DNA of 64,000 nt, taken from Magnetovibrio blakemorei (lineage in GTDB: Bacteria > Pseudomonadota > Alphaproteobacteria > Rhodospirillales > Magnetovibrionaceae). The position numbers were made by a program, and so were the translations under genes. Location: positions 1 through 64,000 of the forward strand of contig NZ_MCGG01000029.1 of NCBI RefSeq assembly GCF_001746755.1, given 5' to 3'. Positions 1 to 8,403 of the stretch are shown here, one piece after another (position 1 is the first letter of the stretch; every line of letters begins with the position of its first letter). The notes under the pieces were generated by a model that worked only from the letters and a program-made list of their open reading frames with translations, had not been told where the DNA came from and did not search any database.

Positions 1-76
1 CAGGGGCCGGCGTTCCGGCTTCCGCCTGTTTCAAAATATTAATGATCTGCCTGTCCGAATAACAGGGCTGTTTCAT
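1..76 (-). CDS. IS3-family transposase OrfA, N-terminal fragment (cut by window edge)
   Basis: Reading leftward from the ATG at 76, the frame gives MKQPCYSDRQIINILKQAEA and continues off the left edge. That start matches OrfA of IS3-family elements (IS407-like group), which begins with a short basic stretch and a helix of the type 'QIIxILKEAEAG' that leads into the DNA-binding helix-turn-helix. Only about 25 codons are visible, so whether the element is complete cannot be judged. A purine-rich GAGGAG lies just upstream on the minus strand and fits a ribosome binding site. Confidence 0.7.
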   Translation of the reverse strand, partial: MKQPCYSDRQIINILKQAEAGTPAP

Positions 77-300
77 GCAAAATCTCCTCACGTCAAATTA
101 CGAGAAAATTGTACTTCTGCGGACCTCTAATTTTCGGGGGTATTATCGCAACTGTGACGTTGATTTTGTGTTAAGTACGCTGTAGTTCTGAGAGTAAGGG
201 TGCCTTAGTTAGTGCAAAGAGGGATTCTATAATCGGCCAGTATTACCTACCCAAAAAGCTTAGGGTACGTGGCAGTCAAGGTCGAATAGGGTAGCAATTA
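77..300. other. IS3-type element end and short spacer between two insertion sequences
   Basis: No gene is seen here. The part nearest the OrfA fragment (about 77-150) includes a minus-strand CCCCCGAAAATTAGAGG, the C-rich type of tip common in IS407-like elements, so the IS3 end is probably near 140-150; the exact tip cannot be fixed without the other end. From there to 300 is AT-rich spacer with no open frame or repeat that I recognise. It ends in TA, directly before the IS5-type element. Confidence 0.4.
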
Positions 301-315
301 GGGTCAAAACTCATT
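301..315 (+). repeat. Left terminal inverted repeat of the IS5-type element
   Basis: GGGTCAAAACTCATT pairs with the right tip at 1124-1138 with two mismatches and is preceded by TA. Confidence 0.8.
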
Positions 316-366
316 AACCTTTCAGTGATTTAATAGCTTGAAACTCAAAAAGGAGGTTTTCGGGCT

Positions 367-1124
367 ATGAAGCGCAATTTCTGGCTCTCTGACGAACAAT
401 TTTCACTGATTGAACCGCATTTACCTTACCGTGCCGCCGGCAAGCGTCGCAAGGATGATCGGCGCATTATCAGTGGCATCATTCATGTTCTACAATCCGG
501 TTGCCGTTGGCAAGATTGTCCGCCGGAATACGGACCATCGACGACGGTTTACAACCGTTATAACCGCTGGTCGCAGAAAGGGATCTGGCAGTACATGTTT
601 GCGGAACTGACGGCAGCCCTGTCGGGAACACCAGAACAAATCTCCATCGACGCCTCTCATGTCAAAGCCCACCGTTGTGCTGGCGGCGGAAAAGGGGGGC
701 TTCTGCTCAGGCCATCGGTCGCACAAAAGGAGGTCGCAACACCAAGGTTCATGCCATAAGCGACGAGCAATGCCGCCCTCTGGCCTTTTACCTGACACCT
801 GGTCACGTCCACGATATCAAGGGCGCTGTCATGCTCGGCGCATCACTGCCAAACACCCGATACCTGCTCGCCGATAAAGCCTATGACGCCGATCATTGGA
901 GGGACTACCTGAAATCCCAACGTATCCTGCCGGTGATCCCAAACAAGTCCAACAGAAAGCAGCCGCACCCGTTCAACAAGGCCCGATACAAAGGACGCAA
1001 CGTCATTGAGAGAATGTTTGGCCGTCTTAAGGACTTCCGTCGCATTGCCACGCGATACGACAAGAATGCTGAAAACTTTCTCGCTGCACTATGCCTCGCA
1101 GCACTCATTTGCTACTGGATTTGA
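367..1124 (+). CDS. IS5-family DDE transposase, expressed by -1 frameshift
   Basis: The first frame (367-759) carries the N-terminal helical domain and the first catalytic Asp in SIDASHVKAH. The second frame (usable from about 675, ending at 1124) carries the second Asp in LLADKAYDAD and the Glu in NVIERMFGRLKDFRR. The protein homology passes from one frame to the other around GGGKGG, exactly where the heptamer A AAA GGG lies in register (690-696). A -1 slip there joins the halves into one protein of about 250 residues. The ribosome binding site AGGAGG precedes the ATG at 367. The frame break is therefore probably programmed, not a mutation, although a plain disruption cannot be excluded from sequence alone. 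Confidence 0.85.
690..696 (+). promoter_or_regulatory. Slippery heptamer for -1 ribosomal frameshifting
   Basis: A AAA GGG fits the canonical X XXY YYZ pattern, with AAA and GGG being in-frame codons of the upstream reading frame; three more G follow. It sits in the overlap of the two transposase frames, as in other IS427-like elements. Confidence 0.7.
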
Positions 1125-1138
1125 ATGAGTCTGGACCC
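1124..1138 (-). repeat. Right terminal inverted repeat of the IS5-type element
   Basis: AATGAGTCTGGACCC is the inverted counterpart of 301-315. It overlaps the end of the transposase stop codon and is followed by TA. Confidence 0.8.
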
Positions 1139-1141
1139 TAC

Positions 1142-1200
1142 CTTGCAGCATTATGTCTCGCAGCACTAATTTGTTATTGGATTTAAATGAGTCTGGACCC
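1142..1200 (+). pseudogene. Right-end remnant of a second, related IS5-type element
   Basis: This 59-bp stretch aligns without gaps to 1080-1138, the last codons and right tip of the complete element. Both encode the same transposase C-terminus, LAALCLAALICYWI then stop, and both end in the same inverted repeat ending GACCC followed by TA. The eight differences are all silent (including TGA versus TAA). It is therefore the stump of a different, diverged member of the same IS group, not a recent duplication of the neighbouring copy. Confidence 0.75.
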
Positions 1201-1269
1201 TAGAATGTTAAGTAGTGAACGGATTGTACAGGTGCTTGTGACGTGTAGATGTTGGGGGCGCTTTTTAGT

Positions 1270-2256
1270 ATGACCAAAACAATCCTCGTCACTGGCGGCG
1301 CCGGATATGTCGGATCGCATGCCTGTAAGGCTTTGGCGGCGGCGGGCTATACGCCTGTCAGCTTCGATAATCTGTCCAACGGCCACGAGTGGGCGGTGAA
1401 GTGGGGGCCGTTGGTGGTGGGTGATGTGTTGAACCCAGATGATCTGGATGCCGCATTTGCGGCCCATAAGCCCGTCGCCGTGATGCACTTTGCAGCTTTG
1501 ATTGAGGTCGGCGAGTCCGTCAAATATCCAGAGAAATTCCACCGCACCAACGTCACTGGCTCCTTCAATGTGCTGAAAGCTATGGGGCGGGCCAATGTGG
1601 ATCGTATTGTTTTTTCAAGTACTTGCGCTGTGCATGGGGATGTTGGGGGGGCTTTGATTAAGGAGTCTTCGCCCATTGACCCCATCAGCCCTTATGCCAA
1701 AACCAAGGCTGAAGTTGAAGGTCTGTTGGCCGATTTTTCACTCAGTGACGGGCTCAAGGCGGTGGCGTTGCGCTACTTTAATGCTTCGGGCGCCGACCCG
1801 GATGGAGAGTTAGGCGAAGCGCATGACCCGGAAAGCCACCTGATCCCCATTGCGTGCCAAGCGGCACTGGGCCAGCGCGATGGCATGTTTATTTATGGGG
1901 ATGACTACGATACTCCAGACGGCACTTGTCTGCGAGATTACATTCATGTCGCAGATTTAGCTGAGGCTCATGTAAAAGCCCTTAAGCGTTTAGATGGTGC
2001 GGTTCCGGGCGTTGAGGCATTTTGTCTTGGCGGCGGCGTTGGCACAAGCGTGCGCGAAGTCCTTGACTGCGTGAAAAAAATCTCCGGTGTGGATTTTTCT
2101 GTAAAGTTGCAAGCCCGCCGTCCGGGCGATGCCCCATCGTTGGTGGCCGACCTCAGCAAGGCTAGAACGGTTTTAGGGTGGACGCCTTCTCATTCCGATT
2201 TGACGACCATTATCAAAACGGCCTGGGCTTGGCATCAAAAACACCACCATCACTAG
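1270..2256 (+). CDS. galE: UDP-glucose 4-epimerase
   Basis: GalE interconverts UDP-glucose and UDP-galactose in the cytoplasm using bound NAD. The Rossmann motif VTGGAGYVGSH is at the N-terminus, SSTCAVHG holds the catalytic Ser region, and PYAKTKAEVE carries the Tyr-x-x-x-Lys pair. The length (328 residues) is normal. I chose the ATG at 1270, which gives the usual start just before the Rossmann strand; an in-frame ATG at 1249 would add seven residues. It is the first gene of the sugar operon and lies directly after the insertion-sequence patch, so its native promoter may have been displaced. Substrate assignment beyond 'GalE family' rests on similarity only. Confidence 0.9.
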   Translation: MTKTILVTGGAGYVGSHACKALAAAGYTPVSFDNLSNGHEWAVKWGPLVVGDVLNPDDLDAAFAAHKPVAVMHFAALIEVGESVKYPEKFHRTNVTGSFNVLKAMGRANVDRIVFSSTCAVHGDVGGALIKESSPIDPISPYAKTKAEVEGLLADFSLSDGLKAVALRYFNASGADPDGELGEAHDPESHLIPIACQAALGQRDGMFIYGDDYDTPDGTCLRDYIHVADLAEAHVKALKRLDGAVPGVEAFCLGGGVGTSVREVLDCVKKISGVDFSVKLQARRPGDAPSLVADLSKARTVLGWTPSHSDLTTIIKTAWAWHQKHHHH

Positions 2257-2353
2257 CTTGTGGCCTGGGTTGGACTCCGCTAAAAGAAAGACTTGATTCG
2301 CGTGGCTTTCAGACCGGGCGGGACTATTCTATTTTTTGATCAGAGGGCTGTTC

Positions 2354-3127
2354 ATGAAAGTTGTTATTCTGGCTGGTGGATTGGGTTCGCGCATAGCCGA
2401 AGAATCTGATGTGCGCCCCAAGCCTATGGTCGAAATCGGTGGCATGCCGATTTTGTGGCACATCATGAAAATATACGCCTCGTACGGCCTTAAGGATTTT
2501 GTCATTTGCCTTGGCTACAAGGGCTATATGATTAAGGAATACTTCGCCAATTACGTTTTGCACCGCTCTGACGTCACGGTCGATTTGGCAAAAAATCAGA
2601 TCACGTATCACGCCACCCAAGCCGAAGACTGGCGTGTGACCCTTGTCGATACCGGGGCCGACACCATGACTGGCGGGCGGGTCAAGCACGTTGGTGCTTA
2701 CTTAGATCCCGACGAGCCCTTCTGCATGACCTATGGTGATGGCCTGTGTGATGTAAACATCTCAGATCTGATTGCCTTTCATAAAGCCCAAGGCCGTGAG
2801 GCCACGGTGACCGTTGTGCGGCCGTCGGGACGTTTCGGCGCGACTCGCTTGGAAGGTACACGGGTCAGCGAGTTTGCTGAAAAGCCGGCGGGCGAGGGCG
2901 ATTTCATCAACGGCGGCTTCTTTGTCTTGAACCCGAGCGTGGTGGATCGGATTGCGAGCGATGACACCGTGTGGGAACGCGCGCCGTTGGAAGGCCTTAC
3001 CCGTGACGGTCAACTCAGCGCCTTTCAGCACGATGGCTTTTGGCAACCCATGGACACGTTGCGGGAAAAACGCATGCTGGAAGACTTATGGGTCTCGGGC
3101 CGAGCCCCGTGGAAGACTTGGGACTGA
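2354..3127 (+). CDS. rfbF: Glucose-1-phosphate cytidylyltransferase
   Basis: The enzyme makes CDP-glucose from CTP and glucose-1-phosphate, the entry step for CDP-linked deoxysugars. The nucleotidyltransferase motif [13 protein letters not shown] starts the protein and is followed by [10 protein letters not shown] and the metal-binding region [10 protein letters not shown]. The length (257 residues) matches the family. The start at 2354 is supported by AGAGGG upstream; an in-frame ATG at 2336 is less likely. The paired dehydratase two genes downstream confirms CDP rather than dTDP chemistry. The next gene starts at the base after its stop codon. Confidence 0.92.
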   Translation: MKVVILAGGLGSRIAEESDVRPKPMVEIGGMPILWHIMKIYASYGLKDFVICLGYKGYMIKEYFANYVLHRSDVTVDLAKNQITYHATQAEDWRVTLVDTGADTMTGGRVKHVGAYLDPDEPFCMTYGDGLCDVNISDLIAFHKAQGREATVTVVRPSGRFGATRLEGTRVSEFAEKPAGEGDFINGGFFVLNPSVVDRIASDDTVWERAPLEGLTRDGQLSAFQHDGFWQPMDTLREKRMLEDLWVSGRAPWKTWD

Positions 3128-4048
3128 ATGATGACGTCCCGCTCCGATGCCTGGGCACGCACCACGACGATTGTCGTCACTCACCATTCCAGTGCGGTCA
3201 TCGGGCCGTGCCTTGACAGTGTGTCGAGATCGGCCCGCATTATCGTGATTGATAACGAAAGCAACGACAACACGCTTGAGATCGTGCGTGCGCACGCGCC
3301 TCAGGCCGACATCATCGTCAACGCAATCGGTGTCGGTTACGGCAATGCGGCCAGCCAGGGTTTGGCCTTGGTCGAAACCGAATATGCGCTGTTGATGAAC
3401 CCAGACGCCGAATTTGTCGGCGAAGCCTACGCGGACTTGGTGGCAGAGGCCGATGCGAACCCAGATGCTGGATTGCTATCGCCGTTGCTGATCGGCACCA
3501 ACGGCGATTTTGATCGGGCCTGGAACGGGCCGTTGTTTGGTCGCGATTTAATGCCCAGCGACCGTAAATCCGAGCCCAAACCCGAAGGGACCTTTTGCAC
3601 GTGGGTGGTTTCCGGGGCGGTGAACCTGGTGCGCATGTCAGCTATGCGTGACGTGGGGTTTTTTGATGAGGCGATTTTCCTCTATCATGAGGACGACGAT
3701 ATTTGCATGCGGTTGATGAACGGCGGTTATAAGGTGTTGGTGGTGCCGAACGCGGTGTCGGGACACATCGGCGGCGGGTCCATCGGCAGCGGCTGGCAGG
3801 TCCACTGGGAGAAGTACTATAACATGTCATGGTCGCGCCTGTACTTTGAAGCCAAACACAACAGCCTCGCCGCAGCTCAATCTTTGGCGTGGCGGCGGAT
3901 GTTAAAGTTTGGTCCCAAGGCGTTGTTGGTGTTCCGCCCGAAAAAAGCGCTGCGGGATGCGGCCCGGTTTTGTGGTGCGCTGGCCTATCTGCGGGGCGTC
4001 GCCGCGTCCAAAACCACCACCCGCGCGAGACCGGAGGTCTGCCTATGA
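3128..4048 (+). CDS. Family 2 glycosyltransferase (rhamnosyltransferase-like)
   Basis: This cytoplasmic or membrane-associated GT-A fold transferase probably adds the sugar made by this operon to a lipid-linked glycan. Visible features are the N-terminal TTTIVVTHHSSAVIGPCL nucleotide-binding strand, the metal-binding LLMNPDAEF, and FFDEAIFLYHEDDDIC, which resembles the acceptor/catalytic acidic region of WbbL-type rhamnosyltransferases. The length of 306 residues is usual. The start codon directly abuts the stop of rfbF and the end overlaps the next gene by four bases (ATGA), so the genes are translationally coupled. The donor and acceptor cannot be read from sequence. Confidence 0.85.
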   Translation: MMTSRSDAWARTTTIVVTHHSSAVIGPCLDSVSRSARIIVIDNESNDNTLEIVRAHAPQADIIVNAIGVGYGNAASQGLALVETEYALLMNPDAEFVGEAYADLVAEADANPDAGLLSPLLIGTNGDFDRAWNGPLFGRDLMPSDRKSEPKPEGTFCTWVVSGAVNLVRMSAMRDVGFFDEAIFLYHEDDDICMRLMNGGYKVLVVPNAVSGHIGGGSIGSGWQVHWEKYYNMSWSRLYFEAKHNSLAAAQSLAWRRMLKFGPKALLVFRPKKALRDAARFCGALAYLRGVAASKTTTRARPEVCL

Positions 4049-5100
4049 TTTCTCCTGATTTTTGGCAGGGCAAGCGTGTGCTGTTGACGGGACATACCGG
4101 CTTTAAGGGCACCTGGATGGCCTTGTGGCTGGAAAACTTGGGCGCGGATGTGTATGGCTTTGGCTTGGAGCCGGAAACAGACCCCAGCTTGTTTAATCTG
4201 CTGTCGCCCTGGTCAGGCATCAAATCCACCATCGGCGATGTTCGCGATGCGGCTGCCGTCGAGCAGTGTGCGGCCGAGGCCGACCCCGAAATCGTCATTC
4301 ATATGGCGGCTCAGGCCTTGGTGCGTCGTTCGTACCGGGAACCGGTCGATACCGTGGCGTCCAACGTCATGGGCACGGTGAATGTACTGGAAGCGTTGCG
4401 GGGCGCGAAAAACTTAAAAGTGGCTTTGGTCATCACCAGCGATAAGGTCTATCAAAACACAGATGACGGAATTGCCTTTGGCGAGGATGCCCCGTTGGGT
4501 GGCGACGATCCGTATTCGGCGTCCAAGGCGTCTCAAGAAATCATCGCCCAGTCTTGGGCCAAAAGTTTTTTTGCCGACCGCGACGTGGTCATTGCCACCG
4601 CACGGGCCGGCAACGTTGTTGGTGGCGGGGACTTTTCCGAAGATCGCCTGATCCCCGACATTTATCGGGCGTTGGCGTCGGGGCGCAACCTCACGCTCCG
4701 CAGTCCCAATGCCACGCGCCCTTGGCAGCATGTGTTGGATTTGAACGCGGGTTATTTGATGTATGTTGAACGTTTGGCGAGCAGATCAAAGGACACGCCG
4801 CTTGCTTTGAATTTCGGGCCGATGTCCGGACCCAGTTCAACGGTTGGGGCTATCACCAACATGATGATGACAGCTCTGGGCCAAGATGTTCCTTTGGATA
4901 TTAAGTCTTCAAAATTGAAAGAAAAAACCTTGCTGTCGGTGGACGCCACCCGGGCGCACGAAATTTTAGGCTGGGCAGCGAAGTTGGATGTGGAAGCTAC
5001 GGTGCGTTTGACCGCTGACTGGTACGGCGCATTCTTGAACGGTGCTTCAGCAAAAGACATCACCGCACGTCAGCTTATCGATTATGGAAAAGACCAATGA
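4045..5100 (+). CDS. rfbG: CDP-glucose 4,6-dehydratase
   Basis: RfbG converts CDP-glucose to CDP-4-keto-6-deoxyglucose using NAD. The Rossmann motif reads LLTGHTGFKGTW, the GHTGFKG form typical of CDP-glucose dehydratases; ITSDKVYQN and PYSASKASQE supply the Thr/Ser and Tyr-Lys catalytic elements. The length (351 residues) fits. The start is the ATG at 4045, preceded by GGAGG at 4033-4037 and overlapping the previous stop. A much longer open frame runs upstream but is only coincident with the glycosyltransferase gene. It overlaps the methyltransferase gene by four bases. Confidence 0.93.
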   Translation: MISPDFWQGKRVLLTGHTGFKGTWMALWLENLGADVYGFGLEPETDPSLFNLLSPWSGIKSTIGDVRDAAAVEQCAAEADPEIVIHMAAQALVRRSYREPVDTVASNVMGTVNVLEALRGAKNLKVALVITSDKVYQNTDDGIAFGEDAPLGGDDPYSASKASQEIIAQSWAKSFFADRDVVIATARAGNVVGGGDFSEDRLIPDIYRALASGRNLTLRSPNATRPWQHVLDLNAGYLMYVERLASRSKDTPLALNFGPMSGPSSTVGAITNMMMTALGQDVPLDIKSSKLKEKTLLSVDATRAHEILGWAAKLDVEATVRLTADWYGAFLNGASAKDITARQLIDYGKDQ

Positions 5101-6320
5101 CCACCTGTCGCTTTTGTGGATCAAGCATCCAGTTGAGTTTGGTGGACCTGGGTTTCCAGCCGCCTTCCAACAGTTATTTATCCAGCGCGGATGGCCAAGA
5201 AAAAGTCTTTCCCTTGCACGCTGTCGTGTGTGAGGACTGTCATCTGGTGCAACTGGCCGATGAGGTCCCGCCGGGTGAAATTTTTACCGAAGACTACGCT
5301 TACTACTCGTCATTTTCGTCCAGTTGGGTGGCGCACGCCAAGGCTTATGCCGAGGCGATGATGGCGCGCTTCGGCTTGGGGGCTGAGAGCAAAGTGGTCG
5401 AGATTGCCAGTAACGATGGTTACCTGTTGCAGCATTTTGTAGCGGCGGGTGTTCCGGTGTTGGGCGTTGATCCGGCGGCGGGCTGTGCGGATGCTGCACG
5501 CAAACGGGGGGTGGCTACCGAGGTCGCCTTTTTCAATGCCGAGACCGCCAAGCGGTTGTGCGCCTCCGGCCACAGTGCCGACCTGATGGCGGCCAACAAT
5601 GTATTGGCCCATGTGCCCGATATTCGCAGCTTCGTCGAAGGCTTCGCCATTTTGTTGAAAGATGACGGCCTCATGACGGTGGAATTTCCCCACCTTCTGA
5701 ACCTTTTGAACCGGGTGCAGTTCGACACCATCTATCACGAACATTATTCGTATCTGTCGCTGCTGGCGGTGGAACGCATCTTTGGCGAATGCGGTCTTAA
5801 GGTTTTTGACGTTGAAGAAATCACCACTCATGGCGGCTCGCTCCGGGTCTTTGCGTGCAAATCAACCAGCACGGCCCACGCGGATCAGCCGGGGCTGGCC
5901 GCTATGCGGGACAAAGAACGCGCTGCTGGCCTGCACACGCGCACGGCCTATGAGGGCTTTGACGCCAAGTGCCAAAACGTGCGTCAGGGCTTGTTGGCGT
6001 TTTTGCACCAAGCCCAAGCTGAGGGCAAAACGGTCGTCGGTTACGGCGCCGCCGCCAAGGGCAATACGTTGTTGAACTACGCCGATGTGGGTGCGGATCT
6101 GATTGATTTTGTTGTCGATGGTAATCCGGCCAAACAAGGCAAGTTTCTACCCGGAAGTCGCATTCCCGTTTTGTCTGCGGATCACATCGACAGCGCTCAG
6201 CCCGATTACATTTTGATTTTACCGTGGAATCTGCGCACGGAAATTGCCGATCAACTAGCCTCCATCCGGGCCTGGGGTGGAAAGTTTGTCGTCGCCGTTC
6301 CCGAAATCGAGGTGTGGTGA
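5097..6320 (+). CDS. Sugar-nucleotide C-methyltransferase (TylCIII/NovU-like architecture)
   Basis: The protein has the three-part layout of nucleotide-sugar C-methyltransferases. An N-terminal zinc site is seen in CRFCGSS and CEDCHLVQL. A SAM-binding Rossmann domain has VVEIASNDGYLLQHF near residue 100. A C-terminal domain contains VVGYGAAAKGNTLLNY, the family's hallmark. The YHEHYSYLSL segment contains the His/Glu residues used in catalysis in this family. Directly after a CDP-4-keto-6-deoxyglucose-forming enzyme, the likely reaction is C-3 methylation of the 4-keto sugar. It overlaps both neighbours, so it belongs to the same operon. The position of methylation is inferred from family members, not seen. 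Confidence 0.85.
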   Translation: MTTCRFCGSSIQLSLVDLGFQPPSNSYLSSADGQEKVFPLHAVVCEDCHLVQLADEVPPGEIFTEDYAYYSSFSSSWVAHAKAYAEAMMARFGLGAESKVVEIASNDGYLLQHFVAAGVPVLGVDPAAGCADAARKRGVATEVAFFNAETAKRLCASGHSADLMAANNVLAHVPDIRSFVEGFAILLKDDGLMTVEFPHLLNLLNRVQFDTIYHEHYSYLSLLAVERIFGECGLKVFDVEEITTHGGSLRVFACKSTSTAHADQPGLAAMRDKERAAGLHTRTAYEGFDAKCQNVRQGLLAFLHQAQAEGKTVVGYGAAAKGNTLLNYADVGADLIDFVVDGNPAKQGKFLPGSRIPVLSADHIDSAQPDYILILPWNLRTEIADQLASIRAWGGKFVVAVPEIEVW

Positions 6321-6853
6321 TGCAGATCACCCCGCTCAAAATTCAAGGCGCAGCTCTGGTGGAGATTGAGCGCTTGGAGGACGAGCGGGGGTATTTTGCC
6401 CGCAGCTTCTGCCGCCAGGAATTCAAAGACGCTGGGCTAGATTTTGACGTGGTGCAGAGCAATCTGTCGCACAACGCGGCCAAGGGCACATTGCGCGGCC
6501 TGCATTATCAAGATGCGCCCAAGCCTGACCCCAAACTGGTGAGCTGCATTCGCGGCGCGATCTTTGACGTGGTGGTGGATCTGCGCAAAGGTTCTCAGAC
6601 GTATTGCCAGTGGGTGGGCGTTCAACTCACGGCGGACAATGCCAAGGCCCTGTTTGTGCCGCCGGGCTGCGCGCACGGGTTTATAACGCTTTGCGATGAC
6701 GCCTTGGTCAATTACCTGATGGGTGAAGTCTATGTGGCCGCGTTGGCGCGCGGAGTGCGCTGGAATGACCCGGCCTTTGCCATCGATTGGCCCGAAAACC
6801 CCGTCGTTATATCTGAACGCGATGCGGCCTATCCTGATTTCCAGGGGGCTTAA
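6320..6853 (+). CDS. RmlC-like nucleotide-sugar 3,5- or 5-epimerase
   Basis: This is a cupin-fold epimerase acting on 4-keto-6-deoxy nucleotide sugars. The family signature is clear: ERGYFARSFC, GTLRGLHYQ with the catalytic His, the FVPPGCAHGF metal-like cupin strand, and the C-terminal RGVRWNDPAFAIDWP. The length of 177 residues is normal. The start overlaps the methyltransferase stop by one base (TGATG). After C-3 methylation only C-5 epimerisation may be possible, as in mycarose-type pathways, so the gene should not be named rmlC without evidence. Confidence 0.85.
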   Translation: MQITPLKIQGAALVEIERLEDERGYFARSFCRQEFKDAGLDFDVVQSNLSHNAAKGTLRGLHYQDAPKPDPKLVSCIRGAIFDVVVDLRKGSQTYCQWVGVQLTADNAKALFVPPGCAHGFITLCDDALVNYLMGEVYVAALARGVRWNDPAFAIDWPENPVVISERDAAYPDFQGA

Positions 6854-7765
6854 ATGACACGCGTTTTGGTCACGGGGGCATCTGGGCTGATTGGCAAGCC
6901 GGCCGTCCGAGCCTTGGTGGATCAAGGCCTTGATGTTCACGCCGTGGCCCGCACCGTTGCGGAGCGACCGATAGGCGTGACGTGGCATGCCTGCGATCTG
7001 TTGGTGCCGGGCGCTGCGGAAGCCTTAGCGCATGACGTTCAAGCCACACACCTGCTGCACTTGGCATGGGTGACCGAGCACGGCCAATTTTGGAATGCGC
7101 CACAAAATGCGAACTGGCAGGGGGCTTCCAAGCGCTTGATCGAAGCCTTTCAGGCCAACGGCGGCAAGCGCGTCCTGATGGCTGGATCGTGTGCCGAATA
7201 CGACTGGACCGATTTAGCCGATGGGGTATGCCGCGAGGGCATCACGCCGATGAAACCGCACACGCTTTATGGCCAGTCGAAGCTTGAGACGCTTGAATGG
7301 TTGGCAGACTTTGCCGCCAAGTCTGCGTTAAGCTACGCCTGGGGACGGGTATTTTTGTTGTTTGGCGAAGGCGAAAATGACAAGCGCTTGGTGCCTTCCG
7401 TGGCTTCAGCTCTAGCCCAGAGGCGTGTCGCCAAGTGTTCGTCCGGCACTCAGATTCGCGATTTCATGGATGCGCGGGATATCGGTTCCGCCTTCGCGGC
7501 CTTGCTGATGAGCGATGTGCAAGGGGCCGTGAACGTCGCCAGCGGAGAAGACCGCACAATTGGCGAAGTTGTTTCCTTGTTGGGCGAAATATCGGGGCAT
7601 CCCGAGTTGGTGCACTTAGGCGCGTTGCCGGATCGGGCAGATGATCCTCGCAAACTGGTCGCCAGCGTGGAGCGTCTGCGTCTTGAAGTGGGCTTTAAAC
7701 CCAAACACGACTTGCGTGAAAGCTTGATAGAGGTCTATCAGAAATTTAAAAATGAGAATGAATAG
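6854..7765 (+). CDS. NAD(P)-dependent epimerase/4-ketoreductase of the deoxysugar pathway
   Basis: This is an extended short-chain dehydrogenase: N-terminal VTGASGLIGKPAVRAL, then AGSCAEYDW in place of the Ser motif, then LYGQSKLETL with Tyr-x-x-x-Lys. The length is 303 residues. It starts at the base after the epimerase stop. By position it is the best candidate for reduction of the 4-keto group to give the finished CDP-3-C-methyl-6-deoxyhexose; enzymes such as CDP-abequose synthase are relatives in role. The stereochemistry and the exact sugar cannot be predicted. Confidence 0.78.
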   Translation: MTRVLVTGASGLIGKPAVRALVDQGLDVHAVARTVAERPIGVTWHACDLLVPGAAEALAHDVQATHLLHLAWVTEHGQFWNAPQNANWQGASKRLIEAFQANGGKRVLMAGSCAEYDWTDLADGVCREGITPMKPHTLYGQSKLETLEWLADFAAKSALSYAWGRVFLLFGEGENDKRLVPSVASALAQRRVAKCSSGTQIRDFMDARDIGSAFAALLMSDVQGAVNVASGEDRTIGEVVSLLGEISGHPELVHLGALPDRADDPRKLVASVERLRLEVGFKPKHDLRESLIEVYQKFKNENE

Positions 7766-7824
7766 ACGCTTTGGTGGGCGACGTGTTTTGATATAAATCG
7801 AACGGTGTTTTGGTGGGGTGGATT

Positions 7825-8403
7825 GTGTCTAAGCTATTTCGCAAATTAGCGCGGGTATTTGGCGGCAAAAAAAGCCGCGACATTTTGCCCGACTACGTGA
7901 GCATTGGTCGCGGCACCTATGGCGTGGATCGCAACACCATTCAGGGCTTGTCTTCGGATGCGCCGGTGAGCATTGGCAACTTTTGCTCGTTTGGCCTCCA
8001 AGTGCTGATTTTTTCCAAGGCCGACCATCCGTTGGACCGACCATCCACGTTTCCGTTACGCACTCTTCTTTTGCACCCCGGCCTGGGTAACCAAGATGCC
8101 GTGTCCAAAGGCGGCGTGACCATTGGACACGACGTATGGGTTGGTGCACGGGCCATGATTTTGAGCGGGGTCACCATCGGCAATGGTGCGGTCATCGGGG
8201 CTGGCGCGGTGGTGGCAAAAGATGTTCCACCCTACGCGGTGGTCGTTGGCAATCCCAGTAAGGTGGTTAAATACCGCTTTTCCGAACCCCACATCGAAGC
8301 TCTGCAAAGCATTGCGTGGTGGAATTGGCCTGACGAAAAAATACGTGAGTTCGAGCCGCAGTTTTACAGCGACATCGACGCCTTTATCGCCAAGGCCAAA
8401 TGA
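7825..8403 (+). CDS. Left-handed beta-helix acyltransferase (CatB/LpxA-like hexapeptide family)
   Basis: The C-terminal half has hexapeptide repeats such as GVTIGHDVWVGARAMI and GVTIGNGAVIGAGAVVAKDV, then the VVGNPSKVVKYRF ending typical of sugar or antibiotic O-acetyltransferases that use acetyl-CoA. It probably decorates the surface sugar made by this operon. I favour the GTG at 7825 (MSKLFRKLARVFG) because a G-rich stretch lies just upstream; TTG at 7810 and GTG at 7813 remain possible. It is the last gene of the rightward sugar operon and faces matB. Confidence 0.82.
   Translation: MSKLFRKLARVFGGKKSRDILPDYVSIGRGTYGVDRNTIQGLSSDAPVSIGNFCSFGLQVLIFSKADHPLDRPSTFPLRTLLLHPGLGNQDAVSKGGVTIGHDVWVGARAMILSGVTIGNGAVIGAGAVVAKDVPPYAVVVGNPSKVVKYRFSEPHIEALQSIAWWNWPDEKIREFEPQFYSDIDAFIAKAK

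Larger units (their letters stand above)
301..1138 (+). mobile_element. Complete IS5-family (IS427-like) insertion sequence, 838 bp
   Basis: The element is bounded by imperfect 15-bp inverted repeats: GGGTCAAAACTCATT at 301-315 and, on the other strand, GGGTCCAGACTCATT at 1138-1124 (13 of 15 positions agree). A TA dinucleotide flanks each tip (299-300 and 1139-1140), the short target duplication expected of this group. Inside is one transposase gene split into two overlapping frames, the normal organisation of IS427-like elements. Length, ends and coding layout are all intact, so the copy may be active. It lies about 130 bp before galE and could influence transcription of the sugar operon. 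Confidence 0.85.

Noticed and set aside
3642-4298. A 218-codon open frame opposite the glycosyltransferase/rfbG junction
   Set aside because: No start signal or motif; both forward genes are clear.
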